64,000 bases of DNA from Nitrospirota bacterium (lineage in GTDB: Bacteria; Nitrospirota; Nitrospiria; Nitrospirales; Nitrospiraceae). Position 1 is the stretch's first letter. The number at the start of each line of letters is the position of its first letter. Below, in pieces: positions 14,911 to 23,689 of this stretch. The notes under the pieces are model-generated. The model worked only from the letters and a program-made list of their open reading frames with translations, searched no databases and was not told the DNA's origin. The position numbers were made by a program, and so were the translations under genes. The stretch spans positions 1 through 64,000 of the forward strand of contig SCVN01000001.1 in NCBI GenBank assembly GCA_004296885.1. The letters are read 5' to 3'.

Positions 14911-16850
14911 GTCTCCGTCTCCTTCTGTGGCGTCACCTGACGGACATCCACCAGTTCGCCCCCGAAGGTGGCCAGGGCCTGTTTGACGAGGGGGTGGGTC
15001 TTGGTCCGTTCCAGGAGCGCCTGCTTCTGCTCTCGTTCTTTCGCCAGTCGCGTTTGGGCCATGCTGGGCGCGGTGGGTTGGCCCTCCGCCATTTCGATCA
15101 CGCTCACCCGCACCTTCCGGCCGGCCAGCTCCGAACAGAGGCCGGCCACCAGGTTGCGGGTCGCCTCGGTGTTGATGCGGGCAAAGGCCGTCGACGCCTT
15201 CTGATAGCCCATGGTCACGCTCTCATGATCCGTGCCGATCAGCGTCCCTTGGGCCAGAAATGGCGCGATGCTGGGATGCTCATTTTCAATGCGCTCGAGC
15301 AGTTGCTCCCAATTGAGCTGGATCGGCGGCGCAGCAGGCGGCGCGCCGGAGGCCGGGACAGGTTTGGCCTTGGCCGGATCATCGGCAGGCCGGCCTTGAG
15401 GTTTCTGGGACGGAGGATTGGACGGGCCGCTCGCTTCTATCGGCTTGGCTGGCGGCCTGACCAGCGGCCCGGCCGGACTCGCCGGGGTCGGCCCCGTCGC
15501 CGGACCCGGTATGCTCCCTCTGGCAGGCGTCGAACCGGGCGGTTTGGCTGGGGCTGAAGGGGCCGGTGCGCGCGGCGCGGTTGAGGCAGGACCAGCAGCT
15601 GGCGCCGGCCTCGACGGTGACGTTTGAGGTGGTGCGGATCGGGTCGGCGGAGGAGCGCCTGCCGGTTGGCTCACAGACTTGAGTGACGCAACCGCCCGTG
15701 CCGGCGCAGGGGCCGCCACGGCCGCTGCCGAGGCCGTTCCACCGGCCGATGGACGCGTCGCGCGCACGGCCGCCACCTCCAAGGCAAAACGGGGATGGCT
15801 GCTGAGCCGCAAGGTGTCTTCCGTCTGGGAGAAGATCTTGAAGAGCTCCTGCAACTGCTCGGCCGTGAAGGTGCCGGCATCGGCGATAATCTGGGTGATT
15901 TCTTCATCGGACAAATCGATGAGCCCGTGGAACGCTTGCGGTCCCTGGCCTGGGGGCACGACGGAGGCGACCAGAAGATTGCGCAGGTGCTCGACAAGCT
16001 CCGAACAGTAGGCCCGCAAGTCATGGCCTTGATCCAGCAACTGGGCCACCACCCGCACCGCGGCTGGACTGTCTTGCGTGCGGATCGCCGCGACCATGGC
16101 GCGGACCTGTTCCTGCGGCACCGAGCCGAGCAGCGTTTCAAGATCGCGGTGCTGCAAGGCTTTCCCGCCGAAGGCCACCGCCTGATCCAGCAGGCTGAGG
16201 GCGTCCCGCATGCTGCCTTCGCTCGCCCGGGCCAGGGCCGCCAGGCTGCGGGCTTCGATCGTGAGACCTTCCTGGTCGGCCACGTGCTTGAGCTGCTGCA
16301 TGATTTCCGCTTTGGAAATCCGCCGGAAGTTGTAGTGCTGGCAGCGGGACAGGATCGTCGCCGGGATCTTGTGAATCTCCGTCGTGGCGAAGATAAAGAC
16401 CACGTGCGAAGGCGGCTCCTCCAGCGTCTTGAGCAGGGCATTGAACGCGGAGTTCGAAAGCATGTGGACTTCGTCGATGATGTAGACCCGATAGTGGCCG
16501 CGGAAGGGCGCGAACTTGACGTTCTCGCGGATCTCCCGCACATCGTCCACGCTGGTGTTGGACGCGCCGTCGATCTCGACCACGTCCACGGAGGTGCCCT
16601 GGGTGATCTCCTGGCAGTTGGCGCAGGTCTCGCAGGGCGTGCCGGTGGGGCCCTGCTCGCAGTTGAGGGCCTTGGCCAGGATGCGGGCGACGGTGGTCTT
16701 GCCCACCCCGCGCGTGCCGGAAAAGAGAAAGGCGTGGGCGATGCGTTTGGTCGCGATCGCGTTGACCAACGTCTGCACGACGTGGGGCTGGCCAATTACC
16801 GACTCAAACGTGCCGGGCCGGTACTTTCTGGCTGAAACCTGGTAGTCCAT
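14907..16850 (-). CDS. dnaX: DNA polymerase III subunit gamma/tau
   Basis: DnaX is the clamp-loader ATPase of the replicative polymerase. The 647-residue product has MDYQVSARKYRPGTF at the N terminus, Walker A FSGTRGVGKTT near residue 43, a four-cysteine zinc module (CEQGPTGTPCETCANC), the DEVHMLS Walker B and the FIFATTEIHKIPATILSRCQ sensor. A Pro/Ala-rich linker (about 370-510) leads to the tau C-terminal domain (LNWEQLLERIENEHPSIAPFLAQG). No A-rich slippery run is visible in the linker, so a gamma form by frameshift is not evident. The ATG at 16850 with AAAGG upstream is preferred over 16865. Confidence 0.94.
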   Translation of the reverse strand: MDYQVSARKYRPGTFESVIGQPHVVQTLVNAIATKRIAHAFLFSGTRGVGKTTVARILAKALNCEQGPTGTPCETCANCQEITQGTSVDVVEIDGASNTSVDDVREIRENVKFAPFRGHYRVYIIDEVHMLSNSAFNALLKTLEEPPSHVVFIFATTEIHKIPATILSRCQHYNFRRISKAEIMQQLKHVADQEGLTIEARSLAALARASEGSMRDALSLLDQAVAFGGKALQHRDLETLLGSVPQEQVRAMVAAIRTQDSPAAVRVVAQLLDQGHDLRAYCSELVEHLRNLLVASVVPPGQGPQAFHGLIDLSDEEITQIIADAGTFTAEQLQELFKIFSQTEDTLRLSSHPRFALEVAAVRATRPSAGGTASAAAVAAPAPARAVASLKSVSQPAGAPPPTRSAPPQTSPSRPAPAAGPASTAPRAPAPSAPAKPPGSTPARGSIPGPATGPTPASPAGPLVRPPAKPIEASGPSNPPSQKPQGRPADDPAKAKPVPASGAPPAAPPIQLNWEQLLERIENEHPSIAPFLAQGTLIGTDHESVTMGYQKASTAFARINTEATRNLVAGLCSELAGRKVRVSVIEMAEGQPTAPSMAQTRLAKEREQKQALLERTKTHPLVKQALATFGGELVDVRQVTPQKETET

Positions 16851-16892
16851 CGTCCTTTGGCGCAATAGGCGTCCGATTGCAAATTATCCAGA

Positions 16893-17054
16893 CAGTGGCG
16901 CGCCAGAGTACCTTCCGGCAGTGGCAACGAACGCCGTAAGCGGTGTCGCGTCGCGCGACACCTTTTCATGGGCAGGGAAAATCACTGCCCCTTAGTACAA
17001 CTGGCGCACCACTGCCTGCTGGCAAATCAACCGGGCATTTTCTATCGCGCCAAG
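16893..17054. repeat. imperfect repeat A flanking the SRP RNA gene
   Basis: Begins CAGTGGCGCGCCAGAGTACC, an exact 20-bp match to 17207-17226, and ends TATCGCGCCAAG as repeat B does. Inside is a perfect hairpin GGTGTCGCG-TCG-CGCGACACC followed by TTTT on the plus strand, then GGGCAG..CTGCCC and TACAACTGGCGC. It lies between the SRP RNA gene and dnaX. The whole looks like a diverged duplicate of repeat B. Confidence 0.7.
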
Positions 17055-17059
17055 AAAGT

Positions 17060-17160
17060 GGGGCCAGGTGATCCTGCGGCACACACACGAGCCTGCTTAC
17101 CGTTGCTTCCTTCCGGACCTGGCGGGGTTCACAGGATTTTGTTGCACAGGGCCCGGCCCC
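17060..17160 (-). ncRNA. ffs: signal recognition particle RNA (small bacterial type, 4.5S-like)
   Basis: On the minus strand the 101-nt RNA starts GGGGCCGGGCCC and ends ACCTGGCCCC, which pair as the closing helix. The centre holds the SRP domain IV signature AGGTCCGGAAGGAAGCAAC and the partner CGTGTGTGCCG side, as in E. coli 4.5S RNA. It binds Ffh to target membrane proteins. It lies upstream of dnaX in the same direction, a common arrangement. Ends are estimated from pairing. Confidence 0.93.
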
Positions 17161-17206
17161 GAATCTTTTTGGCGCGAGAGAAACATACCGACGGCAAACC
17201 AGCCGG

Positions 17207-17411
17207 CAGTGGCGCGCCAGAGTACCAACAGGTAACGAAGCTCCGCGCCGAAATTTTGGTGTCGCTTCGCGGCGTCATCTCAGTGTTCCAAGTCCTAATA
17301 GTGAGTCGCGTACCGCGACACCTTTTTTCATGGGGACGGAGAATCATGGCCCGTTGGTACAACTGGCGCGCCATTGCCCAAACCATACATACCGATGTTT
17401 ATCGCGCCAAG
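17207..17411. repeat. imperfect repeat B flanking the SRP RNA gene
   Basis: Starts with the same 20 bp as repeat A and shares GCGACACCTTTT, CATGGG, the TACAACTGGCGCGCCA block and the end TATCGCGCCAAG. A hairpin GTCGCG-TAC-CGCGAC followed by ACCTTTTTT is a plus-strand terminator-like structure. It lies between tRNA-Ser and the SRP RNA. Overall identity with repeat A is partial and the two are of different length. Confidence 0.65.
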
Positions 17412-17413
17412 TT

Positions 17414-17503
<90 letters not shown>

Positions 17504-17623
17504 GCGATCTCAGTCTCAAAGAGACGGGCATCTTAACATGGGGGGGGGGCAGCGGCAAGGCAAGGCTTGCGCCGCACCGCGCAGTTCCTTATGCTTCCCC
17601 AGCGACGGGCAGGAGACCATCCG

Positions 17624-19114
17624 ATGTCCCAACAAAATGACACAGAGCGGCGGCTGGCCTGGTTGACCGTCCTCGCCGATCCACGCTTTCTGCCGACGCT
17701 CGTCGATCTGCTCGCCGACATCGCCACAACGGTCGGCCTGGGGCAGGAGGAGGCCCGGAAGCTGGATCTCGTCCTGAGCGAAGTGTTCCGCAACATCGTC
17801 GAAGAAGGATACCAGGGAGACACCAGCCAATCGCTCGATGTGACCGTATCGTTGCGTGGGCATGCGCTCGTGGTCGCCGTCGAGGATAGGGGCCTGCCTC
17901 TCGATTATCGAGGGCTGCAGGAAGGCCGGAATTCACGCTTCGCCTCCATCCTGCAGGCCGGCTATGTGGATCGGGTCCGCTTTATGAATCGCGGGCCCCA
18001 GGGCAACCGGGTCGAATTGATCCGGGAGTTGCCGGCCGAAGACTTTCGAGACAAGGCGGACCCGAAGGAGCACCAAGCCACGGTCGAGGCAGCGAAGGCG
18101 CATCCCGAAGAAACCATCGCCACGCGGCCGATGAAACCGGAGGAGGCGGCTGAGTTGGCCCGCCTCGTCTACCGTTGTTACGGCTACACCTATCCCGGCG
18201 AGTTCATCTACTACCCGGAGAAAGTGGAAGCGCAACAGCGGGCGGGGTTGATGAAATCCTACGTGGCCTGCAACCAGCGCGGCGAGCTGATCGGGCACCT
18301 GGCCATGACCTTTCCCAGACCGGGCGCCAAGGTGGTCGAGTCGGGACAGGCGGTGGTGGACCCCCGCTACCAGGGCCATGGCCTGTTCCAGCGCATGAAG
18401 TTGCAAGCCCGCGACGACATGGCCGCGCACCAGGTGGTCGGCATTTACAGCGAAGCGGTGACGGTTCATCCCTACAGCCAGAAGGGGAGCCTGGACATGG
18501 GGGCGCACGAAGTCGGCTTCCTGCTCGGCTATACATCGGGCACCGTCTCGTTCCGGAACATCAGCGAGTCCGAAAGACCTCGCCGCCAGTCGGTCGCCTT
18601 CCTGTATCTCACGGCCCTCGCCCATGAGCCGGCCACCGTCTTTCTGCCGGCACCCTATCGAGACTTGGCGCAGGGGATTTACGAGGCGACGGGCATTCAA
18701 CGGATCGTCACGTCCGATCGGGGCGCTGGGCCGGCCGGCCTTCCGGCAGCCGGACACCTGACCGTTTCGCTACGCCCCGACCACAACCAGGCGATCCTGA
18801 CTGTGGATGTGCTTGGCCAGGACTCATTGGATTCCATCCGGTCCCACTTGCATGAGTTGCGGCTCCAACGGGTGGATTGCATCTACGTGGACCTTCCCCT
18901 TGCCCAGGCAGGGGCGGGGACGCTGGGCGACAGACTCCGGGAGCTCGGCTTCTTCTTCGGGGCCCTGATTCCGGAATTCGGCCAGGGCGACGTGCTACGG
19001 CTGCAATACCTGAACAACGTGGATATCGTCCCCACCGACATCCATACGGCCTCCGACGCAGGCCGCACACTGCTCGCCACGATCCTCGACGACCGGACCG
19101 CCGTGGCAAACTGA
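17624..19114 (+). CDS. anti-sigma-type ATPase / GNAT acetyltransferase fusion protein
   Basis: A 496-residue two-domain protein. Residues 1-125 form a GHKL ATPase of the RsbW/SpoIIAB type: N-box LVLSEVFRNIVEEGYQG and G1 box VAVEDRGLPLDY. Residues about 160-310 are a GNAT-like acetyltransferase domain (TIATRPMKPEEAAELARLVYRCYG, then AVVDPRYQGHGLFQRMKLQARD, the acetyl-CoA loop, and GIYSEAVTVHPYSQK). The last 180 residues are a second, GNAT-like or unclassified domain. Such a fusion suggests phosphorylation or acetylation control of a partner, for example an STAS protein, but no partner gene is nearby. ATG 17624 has AGGAG eight bases upstream. Confidence 0.75.
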   Translation: MSQQNDTERRLAWLTVLADPRFLPTLVDLLADIATTVGLGQEEARKLDLVLSEVFRNIVEEGYQGDTSQSLDVTVSLRGHALVVAVEDRGLPLDYRGLQEGRNSRFASILQAGYVDRVRFMNRGPQGNRVELIRELPAEDFRDKADPKEHQATVEAAKAHPEETIATRPMKPEEAAELARLVYRCYGYTYPGEFIYYPEKVEAQQRAGLMKSYVACNQRGELIGHLAMTFPRPGAKVVESGQAVVDPRYQGHGLFQRMKLQARDDMAAHQVVGIYSEAVTVHPYSQKGSLDMGAHEVGFLLGYTSGTVSFRNISESERPRRQSVAFLYLTALAHEPATVFLPAPYRDLAQGIYEATGIQRIVTSDRGAGPAGLPAAGHLTVSLRPDHNQAILTVDVLGQDSLDSIRSHLHELRLQRVDCIYVDLPLAQAGAGTLGDRLRELGFFFGALIPEFGQGDVLRLQYLNNVDIVPTDIHTASDAGRTLLATILDDRTAVAN

Positions 19115-19138
19115 AATGATTACGGAGGAATCCCTGCC

Positions 19139-19999
19139 GTGACCGAGCCACTCTTCGACTCCGCTCAGTATAAGGCCTCGCAGAAACAGGACTGGAGCAA
19201 CGTCGCCGCCGGCTGGAAAAAATGGTGGCAGACGATGGAGCATTGCGCCAAACCGGTCAGCGACCGTCTGGTGGAACTGGCGCAGATCAGGACCGGGCAC
19301 AAGGTGTTGGATGTCGCCACCGGCATCGGGGAGCCGGCCGTGACCGCGGCACGCAAGGTCGGGCCGACGGGCCGCGTCATCGCGACCGATCAGGCGACAC
19401 AGATGCTGGCCGTTGCGCGGGAACGGGCAGCCGAACTGGGGCTGACGAATCTGGAATTCCGCGAGATTGACGCAGAGGCGTTGGACTTTCCGCGCGAACG
19501 CTTCGATGCCATTCTGTCGCGCTGGGGCCTGATGTTCCTGCCGAACTTGACCGGCGCTCTTGCCAACATGCACCGGTTGTTGAAGCCGGGGGGGCGGCTG
19601 GCCGCGGCTGTGTGGGGACCGTCGCCGAAGGCCCCCTTCATCAGCCTGGCGATCAATACGGTCCGGCAGCAATTGCACCTCCCGCCGCCGCCACCGGGCA
19701 TGCTGGGCCCTTTCAGCCTGGCCGACGCGACCATTCTGGAACGAGCGCTGACACGAGCAGGGTTTTCCGACATCCGGAGCGAGCCGCTGACGCTGCTGTT
19801 CGAGTGGGCCTCGGCGGAGGACTACACCCGCTTTCAGCAGGATATCGCGGCGCCGATTATCGCGATGGTGGCCAAGGAGCCGCCTGCGCGGCAGGCTATG
19901 GTCTGGCGTGCGATCACGGAGGCGGCCCGGCAATATGCGGGCGCGGACGGAACGGTCAAGATGCCCGGCGAGGCGATCTGCTGGTCGGCCCGGCGGTAG
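19139..19999 (+). CDS. class I SAM-dependent methyltransferase (UbiE/COQ5-like)
   Basis: A 286-residue methyltransferase. Motif I is VLDVATGIGEPAVTAA near residue 60, motif II VIATDQATQML, then EFREIDAEALDFPRERFDAILSRWGLMFL and a LKPGGRLAAAVWG strand, the standard order of the UbiE/Coq5-like group. The substrate is unknown; it could act on a quinone, lipid or small metabolite. The start is GTG with GGAGG nine bases before it. It lies 24 bp after the ATPase-GNAT fusion gene and is probably in the same transcript, which ends in a palindromic repeat. Confidence 0.85.
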   Translation: MTEPLFDSAQYKASQKQDWSNVAAGWKKWWQTMEHCAKPVSDRLVELAQIRTGHKVLDVATGIGEPAVTAARKVGPTGRVIATDQATQMLAVARERAAELGLTNLEFREIDAEALDFPRERFDAILSRWGLMFLPNLTGALANMHRLLKPGGRLAAAVWGPSPKAPFISLAINTVRQQLHLPPPPPGMLGPFSLADATILERALTRAGFSDIRSEPLTLLFEWASAEDYTRFQQDIAAPIIAMVAKEPPARQAMVWRAITEAARQYAGADGTVKMPGEAICWSARR

Positions 20000-20018
20000 A
20001 GTCGGCTCGGAAACGATT

Positions 20019-20127
20019 CAGGATGTTCAAAAAGGCGGCCCTCTCACCCGCCCACCCCGGCGCGCAAGACGCGCCTCTTCCACGGGTGCGACCGAGAGCA
20101 AAGCTGGAGGCCTTTTTCAACATCCTG
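20019..20127. repeat. interspersed palindrome-ended repeat, copy 2
   Basis: Starts CAGGATGTTCAAAAAGGC and ends GGCCTTTTTCAACATCCTG, its inverted repeat. The right 30 bp equal copy 1 at 1862-1987; the cores are different. It lies exactly between two convergent genes (stop codons at 19999 and 20134), where it can terminate both. Confidence 0.8.
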
Positions 20128-20133
20128 CTCCGG

Positions 20134-21156
20134 CTAGAAGGCGTAGCGCAGGCCCAGCGTAAATCCCTGCCGCATGCTCATGAACTCGTTGAGCGGCGCC
20201 GTCGAAACGATGCCGGTGCGGGAGTAGCTCTGAAACTGTCCATCCAGCACGTTCATCCACCAGAACCGATACCCAAAATCGAAGAACAATTGCTGGACGA
20301 TCCGATAGCTGAGCGTGCCGTCTGCGTCCACCCCGACCCCGGTGCCGGTGATTCGGATGCTGGGGTTCTGGGCCAGATCGGTCCGGAGATGGTGGATATC
20401 GCGATTGTCCAGCGAGGCATAAGGAATAAACGCCGCCTTCCCGCGAAAACTCAACCGGGGCAGGAACTCATACTCTCCCTCAAGCCCCATGCGCAGGGAC
20501 GTCCAGGAGGCGGTGTTGGTGAGGACCGTCTGGCCCGAATTGCTCACGGTGCCGGCCGAGTTGCAAAATAGGGCGGACGCGCATTGCACCTGCGTCACGC
20601 CCGTCGCCGTATGGGCCTGCCGCCAATATTGGTACCCGACAAAGGCGCTGAGCGAGCCTTTGCCGTTAGGCGACGTGACCAGCTTGGACCCGAGATCCAG
20701 GTTCAGGTACCACATGTCGTGGCCGTTGATGTCGCTGTAGGTCCGGGAGATCCGCTGCGCGCCCGGCGTGCTCGTGCCGTAGAACGTGGCGCCGGCGGCG
20801 CTGACGTAGTCGTCGTCGGTCAGCCTCCCCCCGCCGATGTCCGCGAAGCCATACTCCGCCCGCGCAAAAAACCGTTGCGCATAGGTGACCTGCCCGCCGA
20901 ATTCCACGACGTTCGTTCCCACATCTTTAAATTTCAACTGTGAGGTAGGATCGCCCAAGAGCCGGTTTGACCCGGAGGCATTGTGGCTCCACCGGGTTTC
21001 TCCTTGGCTCAGCCAGGAAGACACCTTTCCTTCAAACTGAAACTTGGAGGGAGAGGGGGTGGCGACTTCTTCGGCCGAGGCCGAGACCACGAGAAGAGAC
21101 AGAGCCAGCCCAATGGCACCCAGGGCCGCGAGCAGCCTTAGGGACAGGGGGATCAT
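20134..21156 (-). CDS. outer-membrane beta-barrel protein
   Basis: A 340-residue exported protein. Residues 1-28 are a signal peptide ending VVSASA. The rest is a sequence of amphipathic strands with alternating aromatic residues (VVEFGGQVTYAQRFFARAEYGFADI, LSFRGKAAFIPYASL, QQLFFDFGYRFWWMNVL) and a C-terminal FTLGLRYAF, ending in the aromatic residue that is the barrel-assembly signal. The barrel probably has 10-12 strands with long loops, which resembles omptin-like or Chlamydiae-type outer membrane proteins, but no catalytic motif is visible. It is alone on the minus strand. Confidence 0.8.
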   Translation of the reverse strand: MIPLSLRLLAALGAIGLALSLLVVSASAEEVATPSPSKFQFEGKVSSWLSQGETRWSHNASGSNRLLGDPTSQLKFKDVGTNVVEFGGQVTYAQRFFARAEYGFADIGGGRLTDDDYVSAAGATFYGTSTPGAQRISRTYSDINGHDMWYLNLDLGSKLVTSPNGKGSLSAFVGYQYWRQAHTATGVTQVQCASALFCNSAGTVSNSGQTVLTNTASWTSLRMGLEGEYEFLPRLSFRGKAAFIPYASLDNRDIHHLRTDLAQNPSIRITGTGVGVDADGTLSYRIVQQLFFDFGYRFWWMNVLDGQFQSYSRTGIVSTAPLNEFMSMRQGFTLGLRYAF

Positions 21157-21210
21157 GTCTCCCTTGTAATGGAGCCCACAATGGCCGTCAAGGCAGGCTG
21201 AACAATCCCG

Positions 21211-22473
21211 CTACAGCTTGCAGGTCGCTTGCTCGCGGCTCCCGGCCACAGCATCGCCCGGCACGGTGGCCAGGATTTCGTAATGACCGAGCCCCAGTTC
21301 CTTCCCGTAGGCCTTGCCGACCAGCACATCTTGCACATGCTGGTGGTCCCAGGCTCGGAAGTAGGACCGGCCCTCTTTCAGCCCGTCGAACTCGTGGCCT
21401 TCCAGAGCCTTGATGACTGAAGCCGTGTCGGTCGTGCCGGCGCGGCGGACCGCTTCCAGGATCTGGGACATGGCCGCATAGCCGAGGTAGCAGCGCGAGG
21501 TCGGGGTATGGTTGTACTTGTCGATCACCCCTTGGATGAATTTCTTGGAGCCTTCGGTGTTGATCTTCGGGTCCCAGATCAAGCCCCAGATGCCGGCATT
21601 GTTGGCATAGCCCAGAGGCCGGCCGATCTGCTCGCCGGCAATCATGCCCCCGACACCGATCTTTTCCTTGGCCAGCTCCAGCTTGGCATAGGTCTTGAGC
21701 GCATTGACCAGGTCCCAGCCATACAGATTCAGCACGATCACCTGAGGCTTGGCGGCCTTGGCCTCGGTGAAGGCGGCGGTGAAGTCCGTCGTTCCAAAGG
21801 GCGTCGTGGTCCCGCCGAGGATTTCGGCTCCCTGCGCCCGCAGGGCGTCGGTCATCGCTTCCAGGGCGGAGCGGCCGTCCATGGTGTTCGCGGTGATCGT
21901 ATAGCAGCGGGTGCCATAGGCTTTCACGATCGCCGGCGCCACGGCTTGCGCCATCATCCGCGCATTCGGCATGAACACGAACGTATGGGAGTTGCAGCGG
22001 GCGCCGGTCAGCTCCATGATGTGCGCGCCGGTGACCATGAACAGTTTGTTTTCTTTCTTCGCCAGCTCGCTGACCGCCAGCGAACACTCGCCGGTGAAGG
22101 TGCCCATCAGGAAGTCCACACGGTCTTCTTTGATCAGTTTGGTCGCGGCCTTGAGCGCGGTGTCCACATTGGAGGCTGTGTCGACTTCAAGAATGGCGAC
22201 CTGGCGGCCCAACACGCCGCCCCGCTTGTTGTACAGGTCCATGGCCACCGTCGCGCCGTGGACGTCGTGGATGGACGACGTCTTATAGGGGCTGGAGAGG
22301 GGGTCGAGAATCCCGACCTTGATCGGTTCGCCGGTCTTCGCCCCGTCGGCCGCATAGGCCAGGCTCCGATCGCCGACCAGGCCCAGCGCTTCCCTCGCCA
22401 GGTCTCCCAAGGCCAGGGCGCCGGCCGTCAGCACCGACGCCTTCAAAAACCCTCTGCGCGACATGTCGTTCAT
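21211..22473 (-). CDS. ABC-type branched-chain amino acid / amide solute-binding protein
   Basis: A 420-residue periplasmic binding protein of the LivJ/UrtA/AmiC type. The start at 22473 gives a twin-arginine signal (MSRRGFLKASVLTAGALALG), so it is exported folded. The mature fold has VGILDPLSSPYKTSS, the VDFLMGTFTGECSLAVSELA strand, FVFMPNARMMAQAVAPAI and the GYAAMSQILEAVRRAGT helix. The likely ligand is an amino acid, urea or amide. No permease or ATPase gene is close, so the transport genes are elsewhere or absent; it may act as a sensor. SD-like AGGGGG precedes the ATG. Confidence 0.85.
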   Translation of the reverse strand: MNDMSRRGFLKASVLTAGALALGDLAREALGLVGDRSLAYAADGAKTGEPIKVGILDPLSSPYKTSSIHDVHGATVAMDLYNKRGGVLGRQVAILEVDTASNVDTALKAATKLIKEDRVDFLMGTFTGECSLAVSELAKKENKLFMVTGAHIMELTGARCNSHTFVFMPNARMMAQAVAPAIVKAYGTRCYTITANTMDGRSALEAMTDALRAQGAEILGGTTTPFGTTDFTAAFTEAKAAKPQVIVLNLYGWDLVNALKTYAKLELAKEKIGVGGMIAGEQIGRPLGYANNAGIWGLIWDPKINTEGSKKFIQGVIDKYNHTPTSRCYLGYAAMSQILEAVRRAGTTDTASVIKALEGHEFDGLKEGRSYFRAWDHQHVQDVLVGKAYGKELGLGHYEILATVPGDAVAGSREQATCKL

Positions 22474-22575
22474 GGTCTTGCCCCCTGTATCGTTCGGATG
22501 TGCCGTCGTTGTCACCGCACGAGCGCTACGACCGGTACGTCGAGACGACGCACCGGCGATCTTTACCAGAATTGC

Positions 22576-23175
22576 TCAGGTTTTCCTAGCTTGAAGTTGA
22601 GCCTCGAGCGAGGCGATCCTGGCTTTGAGCGGACCAGCAAGCGCCTCGACCTCTTCCGCCGAGTATCGAGGAGTGATGTACTTCGGGCAGTTCCAGTCGA
22701 ACGAGACGACGTCGATGAAGACCAGCCGCTCCACGCTCGGCCGCATCTTCGGGTTGGTGATCTGCGCGACGAGTTCCGGATGGACACGGGCGTCCTCGAC
22801 GCGGGCATGCCCCAACACTTTCAACCGTTCTCGATTCTTATAGTCCATGAGAAACAGCGCCACGCGGTCGTTCGCGGACACGTTGCCGGTCGTGAGCAGC
22901 TGCCGATTGCCCTTGTAGTCGGCGAACGCGAGGGTGGTTTCGTTGATGACCCTCAAGAATCCTATGGGGCCGCCGCGATGCTGGATGTAGGGCCACCCGC
23001 TCTCGCCGACCGAGCCCAGATAGAAGCTGTCCCGCGCCGCAATGAACTCGGCCTCGGCCTGGCTCAGCGGATCGCGCGCTGGTGCGCCTTCGATCGTGCC
23101 GCTGTGCCCATAGTACTGCCGCTGCGCGCGGCACACGGAGTCGGTGAATGTCAGATCGAGGTATTTCGTTGCCAT
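22576..23175 (-). CDS. pyridoxamine 5'-phosphate oxidase-like FMN-binding protein
   Basis: A 199-residue protein of the PNPOx-like split-barrel family. FMN-binding-type segments are visible: ARDSFYLGSVGESGWPYIQHRGG, FADYKGNRQLLTTGN and NDRVALFLMDY, and a C-terminal WNCPKYITPRYS as in the short pyridoxamine-oxidase-like group. Members bind FMN or F420 and reduce or oxidise small substrates; the substrate is unknown. ATG 23175 is chosen because the upstream frame is out of the conserved region. The gene is 72 bp after the frameshifted DsrE gene and may belong to the same decaying minus-strand unit. Confidence 0.8.
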   Translation of the reverse strand: MATKYLDLTFTDSVCRAQRQYYGHSGTIEGAPARDPLSQAEAEFIAARDSFYLGSVGESGWPYIQHRGGPIGFLRVINETTLAFADYKGNRQLLTTGNVSANDRVALFLMDYKNRERLKVLGHARVEDARVHPELVAQITNPKMRPSVERLVFIDVVSFDWNCPKYITPRYSAEEVEALAGPLKARIASLEAQLQARKT

Positions 23176-23247
23176 CGATTGCCCCTGTGCAACGCTCGGC
23201 TCATCGGCGGCCGGAAGATCACCTCCGGCCGCCGCCATGAGGCGCGC

Positions 23248-23623
23248 TCAAAATATAATCGTATGCCACCCGTCCGCAACATACCGGCGCAGGCTCAAGA
23301 GGCCGGATGTCCCGGCCAGGGCATGGTCTTTTTTTCAGCGGCACCCCGCAGGATTCCACGCCCGCTGTGGCGCCAAAGACATCCGCGCATCCGCAGGAGA
23401 CCCCTTGCACGACGTCGCGCACCGAGTTGTACAGGCCGTTGGCCGGATGCGAGAGCTTGGTCAGTTCGGCGGGCCATCTCGTGCCGGCCCCGTTGAACAC
23501 CACGGCCACTTCATCGCCCTTCTGTTTGCTTTCCGATGCGAGGGCAAGGGCGTTAAAGACCCGGCCGAGTGCTTCTTCCGAACCGGATTTCGGATCGGAC
23601 ATGATAATGATGGCGGTTTTCAT
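23248..23623 (-). pseudogene. DsrE/DsrF-like sulfur-relay protein, frameshifted at an A7 run
   Basis: The open reading frame from ATG 23623 gives a normal DsrE-family N terminus (MKTAIIIMSDPKSGSEEAL, VVQGVSCGCADVFGAT) up to CGVPLKK, where the minus strand has seven A (23335-23329). In the plain frame the tail is unrelated and runs to 23219. If one A is dropped, the frame reads DHALAGTSGLLSLRRYVADGWHTIIF and stops at 23248, which matches the expected family C terminus (GTSG..SLRRY). So the gene is either frameshifted, read by slippage on A7, or has a sequence error in a homopolymer. The family binds or relays sulfur through cysteines. Confidence 0.8.
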
Positions 23624-23689
23624 AGGTTCTCCTTGAGTTAAATGATTGGTGCTAATTTGCAGGTGTCCATTGGGCCTGCTCCCAGTGCC

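Noticed and set aside
14907-16850. Programmed frameshift in dnaX giving a gamma subunit
   Set aside because: No A-rich slippery heptamer or T6-type run is visible in the linker region; the tau frame is continuous.
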